From: Muricea muricata | Lineage: Eukaryota; Cnidaria; Anthozoa; Malacalcyonacea; Plexauridae | Assembly: GCA_963855995.1 (NCBI GenBank) | Contig: CAWLCR010000065.1 | Location: forward strand, 255,501 to 319,500 | Direction: 5' to 3' | Length of the DNA: 64,000 bases | Shown: piece after piece, positions 14,176 to 24,253 of the stretch | How positions within the stretch are numbered: position 1 is the first letter of the stretch | How the letters are laid out: each line of letters starts with the position of its first letter | Made by a program: the position numbers and the translations under genes | The notes under the pieces: model-generated | The model's input: the letters and a program-made list of their open reading frames with translations, nothing else | Database searches by the model: none | What the model was told of the DNA's origin: nothing

Positions 14176-15195
14176 ATGACAAACATGTGTTTAAATAAGC
14201 TGCTAAGCTATGATGGGAAAATTTATCGTTGGCATGGTTCTCTGGAAGAATTAAAAAGCTTTGTCGAACAATATTTAAAGCTGTATGGCTCCTGGACATC
14301 TCCTGGCGGGGAAGCGAAGGTTTTTCGCTCTGAACAATCTGATTTCGCTATTAAATGGTATGGCGTAACTTCTGAAAAAAATGTTATTCAAGCGGATAAT
14401 GAAGATCGCTACCTAGAGTTGTTATTCCGTAATATGGTCAGTTCGCACGAAAATAACGGATTTGAAAGTCCCGCCGAAGTCATCACTCTTGATGAATTGC
14501 GTCCTGTTGGCGAATTGACAGCTGAGACAGGTGCAGGCACAGTGGTTGAAGCGAAGGAGAATGTATGTGATCATAGACCTCAAGAAACATCGGCTAAAAC
14601 AGTCAGTGAAGTTTGTGTAGTCGAGAATGATCGCTTCATTGCACAAAAGGCATGTTGTTGTAATTGTACTTGTGGCAGCACCGCTACCGTGGAATTGGAG
14701 GGTTTAAAATTGAGCATGACAATTTTAGAGACACGACTAAATAATGCCCAGTTTTTGGACGAGATAAAGTCTGAATTAAACGTATTAAAAGCAAAGCAAA
14801 ATGACATGGAAAGGGTTATACGACACCAAGACGAGTTAATAGGCAGAATTAATGAGAAAAATATGTTTTTAAGATCAAAATTGCACTCCTTTGAATATTC
14901 AACGCAATGCGACGAAAACAATAACTCCCAAGGGTCGTTACATCATGCTACTAATCCTAGTGACAAATTGCACGAACAATTGAATAACGTTAGCTTGCAT
15001 TCTATTAACACTACATGCATTGATATGGCAAGCAACAATAAATCATTACCACGGGACAAAGAATTTGTAAATAGCCGAATGTCTTTATTGACAAAAGAAA
15101 AAGGAAAACTAGAAGCAAGTAACACGACGTGTTTGGTGCGTAAAAGGCGACAACTGCGATTTTCAACATCCAACTTCCCGACGCAATTATCATAA
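14176..15195 (+). CDS. LINE ORF1-like protein
   Basis: 339-residue ORF starting MTNM. Features in order: N-terminal WTSPGGEAKVF...FAIKWYG segment, Cys cluster CCCNCTCG near residue 163, a coiled-coil-type helix (about residues 175-235), and a basic, Ser/Asn-rich tail. A LINE endonuclease follows within 300 bp on the same strand, so I read it as ORF1 of a CR1/L2-type LINE, the RNA-binding partner of ORF2. The family link rests on position and layout, not a recognised ORF1 domain. The short frame 15237-15506 may be the end of ORF1 or the linker. Confidence 0.6.
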   Translation: MTNMCLNKLLSYDGKIYRWHGSLEELKSFVEQYLKLYGSWTSPGGEAKVFRSEQSDFAIKWYGVTSEKNVIQADNEDRYLELLFRNMVSSHENNGFESPAEVITLDELRPVGELTAETGAGTVVEAKENVCDHRPQETSAKTVSEVCVVENDRFIAQKACCCNCTCGSTATVELEGLKLSMTILETRLNNAQFLDEIKSELNVLKAKQNDMERVIRHQDELIGRINEKNMFLRSKLHSFEYSTQCDENNNSQGSLHHATNPSDKLHEQLNNVSLHSINTTCIDMASNNKSLPRDKEFVNSRMSLLTKEKGKLEASNTTCLVRKRRQLRFSTSNFPTQLS

Positions 15196-15448
15196 ACAAA
15201 ACGTGCCACGTCTTCCTACGCAAGAATAGTTTTTGCTTGAAAGGGAATAATTGCGATTTTCTTCATGACGTTTCTCCTTATTCTAATGAGTGGTCGAGAC
15301 CTGGGTCTGAGGATAAATTGCATTCATATAATCCTTTATTAGTACCTCACCAGAGGCCTGCAAAAGCGAAGCTAGTACAACCAAGAATAATGTTCAATCA
15401 AAGTCAACCTTACTATTCCCAAATGTCGAGATATGTTCAACCCCGACC

Positions 15449-16376
15449 ATGGCTGAAGCCATTGATGGAGGTGCCAGTATACCCACCATTTCCCTACCGC
15501 ATTTAATCTGCGACGATAAATTTGTGCTACCCTCGTCCCTTGTAACTAATGTTCGTTCTCTGTCTCAAAAAATTGATGAGTTAGAGTCGGTAGCTGAAAT
15601 AAACCAAGTTGATATAATTTGCATAACAGAATCCTGGCTAACTCCGTCCTGTTCCGACACTATGATCTCATTGACAAATTTTATCCACTTCAGGAAAGAT
15701 CGCTTATTTTCTCGTGGCGGAGGCGTTTGCATATACATTAATGCTGAAATTTACTGTAGAAAGCTTTGAGCATTTTAAACACCCAGATATTGAATCTTTA
15801 TGGATTGTACTTAGACCAAAATGGCTTCCAAGATCTATATCTATAATATTAGTTGCGGTTATATATCATTCTACTTCTTCTGGTGCAGATGCGAATTTCG
15901 AATAATACAACCACATTCAACGCAATATTGACTCTTTCCTTTTCGACCATCCTGTTGCGCTTGTTTATATTACTGGGGATTTTAATCCTGTTAGTACATC
16001 ATTTGATGAAAAGCACCTAAAACGACTTACCGGACTTTCTCAAATAATTAAAGTACATACACGAAATAACTCTATCCTTGATTGGTGCCTTGTAAACACG
16101 ACGAAAGCTTGTTTCGTGGTAACCCAGCTCCCACCTTTGGGCTCGAGTGATCATAACTGTATTTTAATTCAATCACACGCTAACAGCATTGAGAAGCCCA
16201 GCAATAAACGAATATACAAAAGAGATTTAAGACAGAGTAAAATCAGGTACTTTGGCCAAACAATAACGTCCTTTGATTGGTCGGAGATCTACGAACTCTC
16301 TGATGTCAATGAGAAGTATAACAAATTTAACGAGATTGTTTCGGCTATGATTGAGTGTCATTTCCCAAACAAACTA
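15449..16376 (+). pseudogene. LINE ORF2 endonuclease domain, truncated
   Basis: APE-type endonuclease motifs in order: TNVRSLSQKIDELE, IICITESWL (catalytic Glu), GDFNP and LGSSDHN (catalytic Asp-His). These are those of CR1/L2-like LINEs. The frame shifts near 15750 and meets a stop at 15903-15905. All sequence after about 16376, including reverse transcriptase, is missing and replaced by the degenerate array. The TE is dead. Confidence 0.85.
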
Positions 16377-16439
16377 ACCCTAATTAGGAGTTTTGTTATT
16401 TGGTGGATTTTTTTCAATTTGACCCTATGACCCCGGGTT

Positions 16440-19400
16440 TTGATGAAATTCCACCAAATTTGATGTGCATACGTATTAGGGCGTGGCCAACAAATGGTCT
16501 ATGCATCAACAGTTTTCAACTTAAGGGGGCTCGCCTACGTTACGATTTTTTGAAAAAATCAACCAAATAACAAGTGTGCTAACTTTGCTCGCTTAGTAGG
16601 GTTAGGGCCCTTGCGCGGCCCTCATTAACATATCCAAAACCCTAAAAAAATGACGGCCAAATGACACAGGGTTTTTAACAAAGTCTAGTAAAGGTTTTTT
16701 AGCTACATAAGGTCTTCTAATTAACCCCTGTGCACTCCAAAAAATTACTGAAATCTTGCCCTGCATGGACGAAACTTGGCAGTCAGATGCATTCTGGGAC
16801 GCTGAGTCACGTGGTGGCTTCAAAATTCAAAAAAAAAAATAATCCTGATTTTTTAGAATTTTTTTTTTGAAAAAAATTTTTTTGCATAATTCAAAATTCT
16901 TTTGCTATAAAAACAATCACGTGGGGGGCGTGTTCAGTGCCAAGTATGTAATTTTAGCCTTAACATTTTTTGGGCCTTTTTTTTTAAGGTTTGTTATTTT
17001 GGGTTTTTAACTAACTTTTTTTTCCTTAAAAAAACCTTGGCGCTAGAAAGAAGAGGCTAATACATACCCCTGCCAAATTTCGGGCCCAGTCCTTTTAACG
17101 CTCGCATGCTACAAATAATTCTTTTTGAAAAATACACTTATTTCAACAAACTTGTTCGCCATAGAGAACCTATTTTTTCTTGAAAAGATATATTGCGGAA
17201 ATGATCTAAGCAGTGTTGTCAATACGAAACAGCCTTTCATTTTGAGATAAATTCTGTAACGAGGCATGGGCGTTTCTTAGAAAAATGTAACTTTTTCATT
17301 TTTATTTTTTATAATTTTTTTCAAAGATTTTTTATTTAAGCTATTTGTTTGCTCGAATTCTTTATAAAACTAACTTAGCGCTACAGAAGATGAGCATGTG
17401 CATGCCCTTACAAAATTTCAAGCCTAACCCTGTTAACGCCTTCACGCTACAAACGATTATTTAAAAAATCCACCAAATAACATTGGTATAATCTGTCCCG
17501 TGCACTATGAAGAATCTATTTTTTCTTGAATAAATATATTGCAAAAATGATCTTCAGTCTCTGTAATATAATGAAATTGCCTTTTGTTTAGAAAGACTTT
17601 GATAATAAGGGAAGATATAGGCTTTCAAATTGATAGCATGAAAAAAAAATTGATTTTTTTTTCTTATGTACGCGTTTTGGCCGTGATGAACCTTCTTTTT
17701 TTCACGTGACCTAGTGCAAAATGACCGCCTCATTCAGGCCTATCATATAAGCTAATAAGAATTTTTGAAAAAAAAATTATTTTGCATAATTTGGAAAATT
17801 TTAAATTTTTGTTTTCGAAACTATAATCACGTGACTCGCCTGTGTAGCACCAGGGGGGGGGGATGATTTTTCAAAAAAAATTTTTTTTTCCCTTTTTCTT
17901 TTTTTTCAACAATTTAAACACCTGTGTTTACCTCAAAACTAACCTGGCGCTTGAGAAGGTGCCTCAAAGCATACCCCTGCCAAATTTCAGGTCCAACCGT
18001 TTAAACTCTTAGACGCTACAAGTGATTATTTTTTGTAAATCAGCTAAAAAATAGAAGTTTATCTTGCTTGTTTGCCATGAAGAACCTATTTTTTCTTGAA
18101 AAGATGTATTGCAAAAATGATCTTCATGTTTCATTCCACTGTAGTGTTTCATCTTTTTTGCCCTAAATGATAACACGTAGCGGGCGTGTCTATTGCAATT
18201 AATGTTATTTTTTCAAAAAATCCACCAAATAACATCGGTGTTATTTGGCTCGTTTGCTATGAAGAACCCATTTTTTCTTGAAAGGATATATTGCAAAAAT
18301 GTTCTACGCGCTCTATTACATATATCTGCGGAGTTATTTTGAACAAATAGGCTAAAATAAGATTTTAGCAAAATACACAGGGTTTTCCACAAAGTTTAGT
18401 AAAGGTTATATAGAAACATAACAGCTGATAAGCTTAATCCAATGCGCTAAAAAAATATTGAAATCTTGCCCTACGTAGACGAAACTTGGCACATAGATGC
18501 ATTTGGGAACTGGGAGTCACATGGTGGTGTCTAATTTTGAAAAAAAATCAATCGTGAATTTTTAGAGATTTTTTTTTGAAAAAAGTGTTTTTGCATAAAT
18601 TAAAATTCTTTTACCATAAATGGTATCATGTTGGGGGCGTGTCTAGCGGCAGGAATGTCATTTTTACATTTACATTTTTAAAAATTTTTTTTTCAATTTT
18701 TTTTTATTTAGCATCTTTAGTCACCCGTATTCTGCTCAAGACTACCCTGGCACTAGAAAAAAGACGCAAGTGCATGCTGCTGCCAAATTTCGGGGCCAGT
18801 CCTTTTAGCGCTCGCACGCTACAAATATTTTTCCTAAAAAAATCCACCAAATTTTGCTAAGTCGTTGACCATGAAGAACCATGAAGAACCTATTTTTTCT
18901 TCAGAAGATGTATAGCAAAAATGATCTACGCATCAAGTTCTATCAGAAAAAAATAAAAAATTTAAAGAACAAGGGAAACAAAAACATGGAAAAAGAATAC
19001 AATTTAGAAAAAAATGGAAATTTTTGTTTTTTTTAATCTGCGGACAAACGTTTCTACAAGTTAGACTTCACTTATTCTTCTCAAACTTGACACATGTATT
19101 CATCAACATAAAAGCTTGCTTAAACGCTTAGCAGATTTCAGGTAAAATGTATACTCTTGGAGAAAATTAGTCCTAAGCAGGGCATCTTTTTACTATTCCG
19201 TACGCATTTTCACCTGGAAGAACCTATTTTTTCTTCAAAAAATGTATAGCAAAAATGATCTACGCATCAAGTTCTATATGATAAGTTAATAAAAATGCAT
19301 CTTTATAAATTAAAGTTTTTGCAGTGAGACACTGTCCATTTTCTTAAAGCAAAACTATTTGAAGTGCCATCCCTGTATCTACGCACAGCCTTACCTTTTC

Positions 19401-19650
19401 ACTTTGAGGCAAAAGTGTAGGTATAAAAGTTTATCAGCATTAGCAAGTGCATGACCCTACGAAATTTGAGACCAAACCCTGTTAAGGCTTACACGCTAGT
19501 AATGGTTATTTGTAAAAAATCCACCAAATAACATCGGTGTTATCTTCGGTCGTTTGCCATGAAGAATCTATTTTTTCTTGAGAAGATGTATTGCAAAAAT
19601 AATCTACGCATCGAGTTCCATATGATGGTTTAATAAAATCTGAAAAAAAA
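16440..19650. repeat. Degenerate array of a composite repeat (three recurring blocks)
   Basis: Three motifs recur in a fixed order. Block C, GCCAAATTTCGG...AACGCTCGCACGCTACAA, is near 17070, 17410, 17970, 18780 and 19460. Block B, AAATCCACCAAATAACATCG, is near 16446, 16556, 17466, 18218, 18839 and 19520. Block A, GAAGAACCTATTTTTTCTTG followed by TATTGCAAAAATGATC, is near 17165, 17509, 18079, 18261, 18885, 19217 and 19561. GGGCGTG-containing links also recur. Spacing varies (about 180-620 bp) and poly-T/poly-A runs are frequent. No coding capacity is seen. Confidence 0.8.
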
Positions 19651-20560
19651 TACCAACTTGAAAAAGTGAAAATTTTGTCACGTTTTTCAATTTGCCGACA
19701 ATGGTTTCTACCAGTTAGATTTGACCGATTCTTCTCATAGATACAGGAATAACTGAATAAGAACGCATCTTTATGTATTGAAGTTTTTGCAGTGAAACAC
19801 TCAGTCCATTGTCTTGAAGCAAAATTATTATAAGCAAAATATTGAAAATGAATAAGTATGAAACTTCATGTGATATAGTTGAACATTAACTAGACACAGC
19901 CCCTGTTTCCTTGCCAACCTCGTGGAAACAACATTGTTGCTGTGAGCTGGGCTGTTTTACTCCAATTCGGCGCTTAAAGACGACAATTGTAAGTTGTTTT
20001 TTCTTCCTAGTTGTAGTTGAGAACTCCATGGAGGTATTTAGAAATTTTTTTTTTCCAAATCACAACTTTAAAAGGTTCAAATTAGCCATAGTTGTTATCT
20101 TTCGAATATCTTTTGTATTCATACAAAGCACAGGATTGTGATTCAGGACTGTGGAATCTGAAATGTTGAATCAATTTTTTTTACAGTTTTCTTACACTTT
20201 TTTCAGTTTTTTTTTTGCTTGAAATTGGACTCTGGTATCTGCATTTTGATATCAAAAATTTAATTAATTAATTTCAATTAATTTTTTTAAAATTTTTTAT
20301 TAATTTTTTTTATCATTTTTTTTTGTTTTTTAATTTTTTAATTTTTTTAATTTTTATCATTTTTTTAATTTGAAAATTTTTTTTTTAATCTTTTTGAATT
20401 TTTCCCTTTTTTTTAGAAACTGGACTCTGGTATCTCGATTTCCATTTTGTCTGGGAAACTGGACTCTCGTATACGGATTCTTGAATCCTAATTTTTTTTA
20501 CTATCAATAGAATTTTTTTTTTAAGAAAACTCTTTGTTTGTTAACAACGGCAATTACAAT
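19651..20560. other. T-rich non-coding stretch
   Basis: Low-complexity T/A sequence. A GAAACTGGACTCTGGTATCT-like phrase appears three times (near 20221, 20416, 20455). No gene recognised. Confidence 0.6.
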
Positions 20561-20565
20561 TGAAG

Positions 20566-21874
20566 ATATTAAAAACAAGGTCACTGGCCTTTATGACTAC
20601 CTACAGGATATCCTGCATGAAAACATCGAATGCCAGAGGATGTCCACATTCTACTATGGTAGTCGGCGTGAAAGGTAATAGGCTAATCAGTGTTGCGGTT
20701 CATGTTTTGTAATTCAATATGCATGTTTCGTCCAGTTATGTAAGTAAGATGCTTTATTGGCAAATTTTGTAAATAAATAAACCTATTTAAAGGATGAATT
20801 TGGCTTCCAAATGCCCCAGTGCATACTTCACTGAGAAGCAGCAAGAAGCAATTCTGGAGGAGCTTATGGATATGATGCCAGAAAAGACTCCCACGAACCT
20901 TGATGTTGTGATGAAGGTCCTCCTCCCAGAGATTATGATCAAAATTTATCAAGGCATCAGGGACATCCCTTACAAAGAGGCAGAAGAGGAGCTTCTTGAG
21001 GGAGAGGTCCCTGAAGCTGAGGAACCTGTGGAGGAGGTATTTATATAAAAAATGTATGATGTATTGCCCAGCCCGTATTTATTTGTTAAAATAATTCTCT
21101 GATTGTCTAGAAGATGAGTGAGGAAACCGATGTGATTCCACCATCGGTTGAAAAAAGGCGAAAGGTAGTTATTTCATGAAGTTGATAACTGATTCCACAA
21201 TCTTTATTTCTTAAAAAGTATTTGATGGTTTAGAGCCCAAGACGTCATCACCCATCCAGATGCCTTCTTCCAAAAGGAGCTGCTCCACCACCACCCAAGG
21301 TATACTGGACTAGTTTTAATCAGTCAGAATTTCCTTATTCATATGTTTACATTGTTTCCTATTCCGATATTTCAGAAAATGAAAAGTTCAGACCCAAAGA
21401 AAAAATCCTTTGCCAGAGACATTTTTGAACATTGCACAGCAGCCCTTAAGGTTTGTTTGCCTAGTGATAATCGGTCAAAATTTCCTCATTCATATGTCAC
21501 ATATTTCCTATTCCCATATTTCAGGAAAAGAACAGTTCCAAACGCGAAATACGAACAATGAGCAGAGAGACTCAAGACCATGCACCAGGCCCAAAGGTAT
21601 GTTCAACAAGTTATAATCAGTCAAAATTTCCTTATTTATATGTCATATATTTCATATTCCCATATTTAAGAAAATAAAAAGCTTGGATGGAAATAAGCAG
21701 TTAGTAGTGCTGCTGGAAAAAATTCCAACTGTCCAAAAGGTATGTTCGACAAGTGATAATCCGTTAAAATTTCCTCAATCATGTCTCATATATCATCTGC
21801 TTATATTTTAGAAACCACAAAAAAAGAGCAGTAGCGATCTGCCTTTAAATCCACGACAGGCAATCGAGAAAAAG
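20566..21874 (+). CDS. Multi-mini-exon gene of unknown function (3' end not seen)
   Basis: Exons inferred from splice sites and frame: ~20566-20674, 20793-21036, 21111-21164, 21234-21299, 21376-21450, 21525-21596, 21671-21739, 21812-21874. From the third exon on, each exon is a multiple of three (54, 66, 75, 72, 69, 63 nt) and all junctions are phase 0. Introns are 69-76 bp. The last four introns are clearly similar to each other (AATCAGTCAAAATTTCCT... TTCCCATATTTCAG), so exon-intron units were duplicated in tandem. The N-terminal exons encode an acidic helical protein (CPSAYFTEKQQEAILEELMD, then a Glu-rich stretch). The later exons are Lys/Ser-rich and end in Lys. I recognise no domain. A minus-strand LINE 3' end begins just after 21874, so the gene may be truncated or have the LINE in its next intron. 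Confidence 0.55.
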
Positions 21875-22684
21875 GTTTGTCAAATTATTATTATTATTAT
21901 TATTTCTCAATCTTTATACAGGATAAAAACATCAGTATTTACACCTATGTATTTCATAGAGATAAAACTGCTATCCGTGTTTGTCCTGTTTAAAAGAGAA
22001 TTAATTTAATTACAAGTATAAACCTAAAATATATCTGAAATTCACATGATGTTAAAATCTAAAACTTAAAGTCAATAAGCAAAATCTTAAACTTGCTAAG
22101 ATGAGGTTCCATTTTTAATTTTAGGGGAAGGCTATTATGAAGTTTAGCTCCACCATAATAAAATCCTTGTTTTGCAGTCTCTAACTTCACTTGAGGTAAC
22201 CGCAGTAAATAATTATTATTTCTCGTCTCCATTGTATGACTAAGAATTTCAAAATAGTTATAAAGTCACACTGTTTGTTTGTTGTTGCAAACACTTTCTC
22301 ACTAACATACAATTTTGTCTTTGAATGACGTCATGGATATCCCCAAGTGTGTCATTTCCTGTTATATCTTTAGCTCTATTCAGCAAAGATATTAAACGAT
22401 CTTTTTGTGTTTGTGTATATGTTAGCTTAATCGGACCAGCATAGGACAGTATCGGAAGTATCATCATATTAAATATTTTTGTGGCAGCATTAATATCCAG
22501 GTACTCTCTCACGCTTCTCACTAATCTTAGACGGTTGCTTGCTCGTTTATAAGCTCGATTAAAATTAGACTGTAACGTAAGTGTACTATCAATGACATTT
22601 CCCAAGTAGACACACTCTGACACAAAAGAGATCGAAGTACCATTATAACTGATCTTAAGCTCTCTACCTAACCTGAGTTTAGGT
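21875..22684 (-). pseudogene. LINE 3' end: reverse transcriptase C-terminus and (AAT)n tail
   Basis: The minus-strand frame 22258-22683 encodes CVYLGNVIDSTLTLQ, YKRASNRLRL and MMILPILSYAGPI, the thumb/C-terminal region of a CR1/RTE-like LINE reverse transcriptase. Downstream on that strand is a 3' UTR ending in (AAT)n, seen as ATT repeats at about 21883-21904, as is common for such LINEs. The 5' part is missing, typical of truncated insertion. At 22684 it abuts the viral-type block. Confidence 0.8.
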
Positions 22685-22686
22685 GA

Positions 22687-22779
22687 CTATGTGCTCTGAC
22701 GGATCTGAAATAGCCCTAACCATACAAAAACTGCCAAAAGCAACGGTCCCAATACAACCAAAACCAAACCATTTACCAT
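22687..22779 (-). CDS. 30-residue transmembrane microprotein (virus-like block)
   Basis: ATG at 22777-22779, stop at 22687-22689. Nearly the whole product is one hydrophobic segment (VLVVLGPLLLAVFVWLGLF) followed by a short polar tail, so a single membrane span is likely. It is downstream of, and co-directional with, three other small ORFs that carry hydrophobic segments. Too short for a family call; chance is possible but the hydrophobicity and context favour a real gene. Confidence 0.4.
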   Translation of the reverse strand: MVNGLVLVVLGPLLLAVFVWLGLFQIRQST

Positions 22780-22841
22780 ACCTTTTTGGTACGACTATTA
22801 CCCTAGGCTTTTTGGTTCCCAGGTATGTCTTGTAAAAAAAT

Positions 22842-22870
22842 ATTTCATAATCTTACAGGATTATGAAAAT
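22842..22870 (-). terminator. Palindrome at the 3' end of the coiled-coil ORF
   Basis: Perfect 10-bp stem TTTCATAATC / GATTATGAAA around a 6-nt loop, starting within two bases of the stop codon (22870-22872). Position and form match the gene-end palindromes in the right-hand block. Confidence 0.5.
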
Positions 22871-23277
22871 TACAACAATAATCTGGTAACCAAAAAGCCA
22901 GATACCGATCCAATAACACCAGTAACGACGTTCATATACATTTTCATTTCGTCAGACGGTTCGTAGTAATCGTTCAATGTCGGTTCTTCGTCTTCTTCTA
23001 ATTCTTCCGTAGCAGTTCTTAAATTGTGTAAGGCTTCGTTGGTTTCGTTCAAATCTTTGCTTGCATCTAAAAGTTTTTGCCGTAACAATGCTATCTTGTT
23101 TTTCTTTTTCACCGTTTTTTCATACCATTTTTCCTTTTCCTTTAAAAGTTTTTCCATAGCTTCATTATGTCTCTTCATTTCTTTCTCATAACCGCTCTTG
23201 TCCAATTTGTGAAATACGTAACCGGCTCCTGCGAATGCAACCGCGTTAAATAATCCTCCTGCCACTACGCTTGCCAT
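22870..23277 (-). CDS. Coiled-coil protein with hydrophobic ends (virus-like block)
   Basis: 135 residues from ATG at 23275-23277. Residues 1-25 are small and hydrophobic (MASVVAGGLFNAVAFAGAGY). Residues ~28-95 are charged and heptad-like (coiled coil). The C-terminal ~20 residues are hydrophobic (NVVTGVIGSVSGFLVTRLLL). Likely a membrane- or virion-associated structural protein; no family is recognised. It begins 7 nt after the stop of the upstream ORF on the same strand, intronless. Such dense packing is unlike the surrounding host DNA. Confidence 0.65.
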   Translation of the reverse strand: MASVVAGGLFNAVAFAGAGYVFHKLDKSGYEKEMKRHNEAMEKLLKEKEKWYEKTVKKKNKIALLRQKLLDASKDLNETNEALHNLRTATEELEEDEEPTLNDYYEPSDEMKMYMNVVTGVIGSVSGFLVTRLLL

Positions 23278-23284
23278 GTTTTGT

Positions 23285-23521
23285 TTACTGACTGGATTTA
23301 AACGGTTCTTTCGGAAGGTAATCCTTTTTCTGTAAAAATTTCACTAACAATGCTCCTCCTTCAACGGCCGCTGCTAACTTTAACACTTTTTGTGCTGAGC
23401 TTGTAACTCCCAATTCATCTTTTGCCAGTTTCTTGCTTACCATCGACGTTGCTAGCGCTCCAAGCGTTACTAATCCTGCATTGTAAAGTTCGTTCATTAC
23501 TTCGTTTTTACTTAGAGACAT
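23285..23521 (-). CDS. Small Ala/Leu-rich protein (virus-like block)
   Basis: 78 residues starting MSLSKNEVMNELYNAGLVTL. Two weakly hydrophobic, Ala/Gly/Leu-rich segments (about residues 13-30 and 46-62) with basic tails. Middle gene of three packed minus-strand ORFs (24 nt after the upstream stop, 7 nt before the next start). Function unknown. Confidence 0.6.
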   Translation of the reverse strand: MSLSKNEVMNELYNAGLVTLGALATSMVSKKLAKDELGVTSSAQKVLKLAAAVEGGALLVKFLQKKDYLPKEPFKSSQ

Positions 23522-23545
23522 TCTTATTTTATTTAGTAGTTTTTT

Positions 23546-23842
23546 TTATAATCTTTCTAATCTCGATACTCTATTAACGTCTTCCCTTTTCGGTTCTTCT
23601 TCTTTCTTTTGTTCTTTCTTTCCCCAATAACAATACCCACCAAATGCAGCAACTCCGATAACAGTTACAGGAACGAGTAGCAAATAAGGTAAAATTTCAG
23701 ATTCTTGTTGCTGTTGGTGTTCTTGTCGTTCCTTTGCTTTCCGTGCTTTTGCTTCTCTTGAAATTGCTGCCAATCTTTTCCCCTGTTCTACCCTTTTTGG
23801 GCTTTTAACTTTTTCTATCGTTGTTGTTTGAGGTTCATCCAT
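23546..23842 (-). CDS. Single-pass membrane protein with basic flanks (virus-like block)
   Basis: 98 residues from ATG at 23840-23842. A Lys/Arg/Gln-rich N-terminal half (residues ~10-50) is followed by one strong membrane span (ILPYLLLVPVTVIGVAAFGG, residues ~51-72), then a Lys/Glu tail. First gene of the three-ORF block. Upstream, the 23883-23920 hairpin and the Academ-like transposon boundary at 23970 follow within about 130 bp. Confidence 0.6.
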   Translation of the reverse strand: MDEPQTTTIEKVKSPKRVEQGKRLAAISREAKARKAKERQEHQQQQESEILPYLLLVPVTVIGVAAFGGYCYWGKKEQKKEEEPKREDVNRVSRLERL

Positions 23843-23882
23843 TATTTACTTGTTTGCTGGTATTTGTTTGACGTAGCTTGTA

Positions 23883-23920
23883 TTTTGTTTAGATTTGCTT
23901 GTGAGCAAAATTAAACAAAA
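23883..23920. terminator. 17-bp palindrome at the upstream edge of the left block
   Basis: TTTTGTTTAGATTTGCT pairs with AGCAAAATTAAACAAAA around a 4-nt loop, with one G-T pair. Its core (TTGTTTA-ATTTG ... CAAA-TTAAACAA) resembles the palindrome at 47066-47099 at the end of the right block. It would sit at the 3' end of a minus-strand neighbour now displaced by the transposon. Confidence 0.45.
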
Positions 23921-24253
23921 ACAAAGCAAATATTAAACAATCTTAAAAACGCTTAAATTTTGCTGTATTAGGCCGTATTCTCTGGCACGAAAAGTCGCTT
24001 AGAAAATGATTTTCGTTGCCCCCCTTCGGGCACTAATTGAAAACACGATAGAAAATTAGGATAAATTATAAAAAGTCTCAATTCACTTGTTGGCACCTCC
24101 ACAAACCTGCAATTTTCGAGAACTTCGTCTTCGAAAATTTAATAAATTGACATGTTTCGCAATCCGTGGACGCCATTTTGTTTTGGAAAATGCGAGGATA
24201 CTTCGTGTAATATATGACATATATAGCAAAATCAGCATTATTCATTCGTAAAC

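Noticed and set aside
22870..23842. Bacterial contamination as the source of the operon-like ORFs
   Set aside because: Codon and base composition look like the surroundings, no ribosome-binding sites precede the starts, and the block is embedded between eukaryotic repeats.
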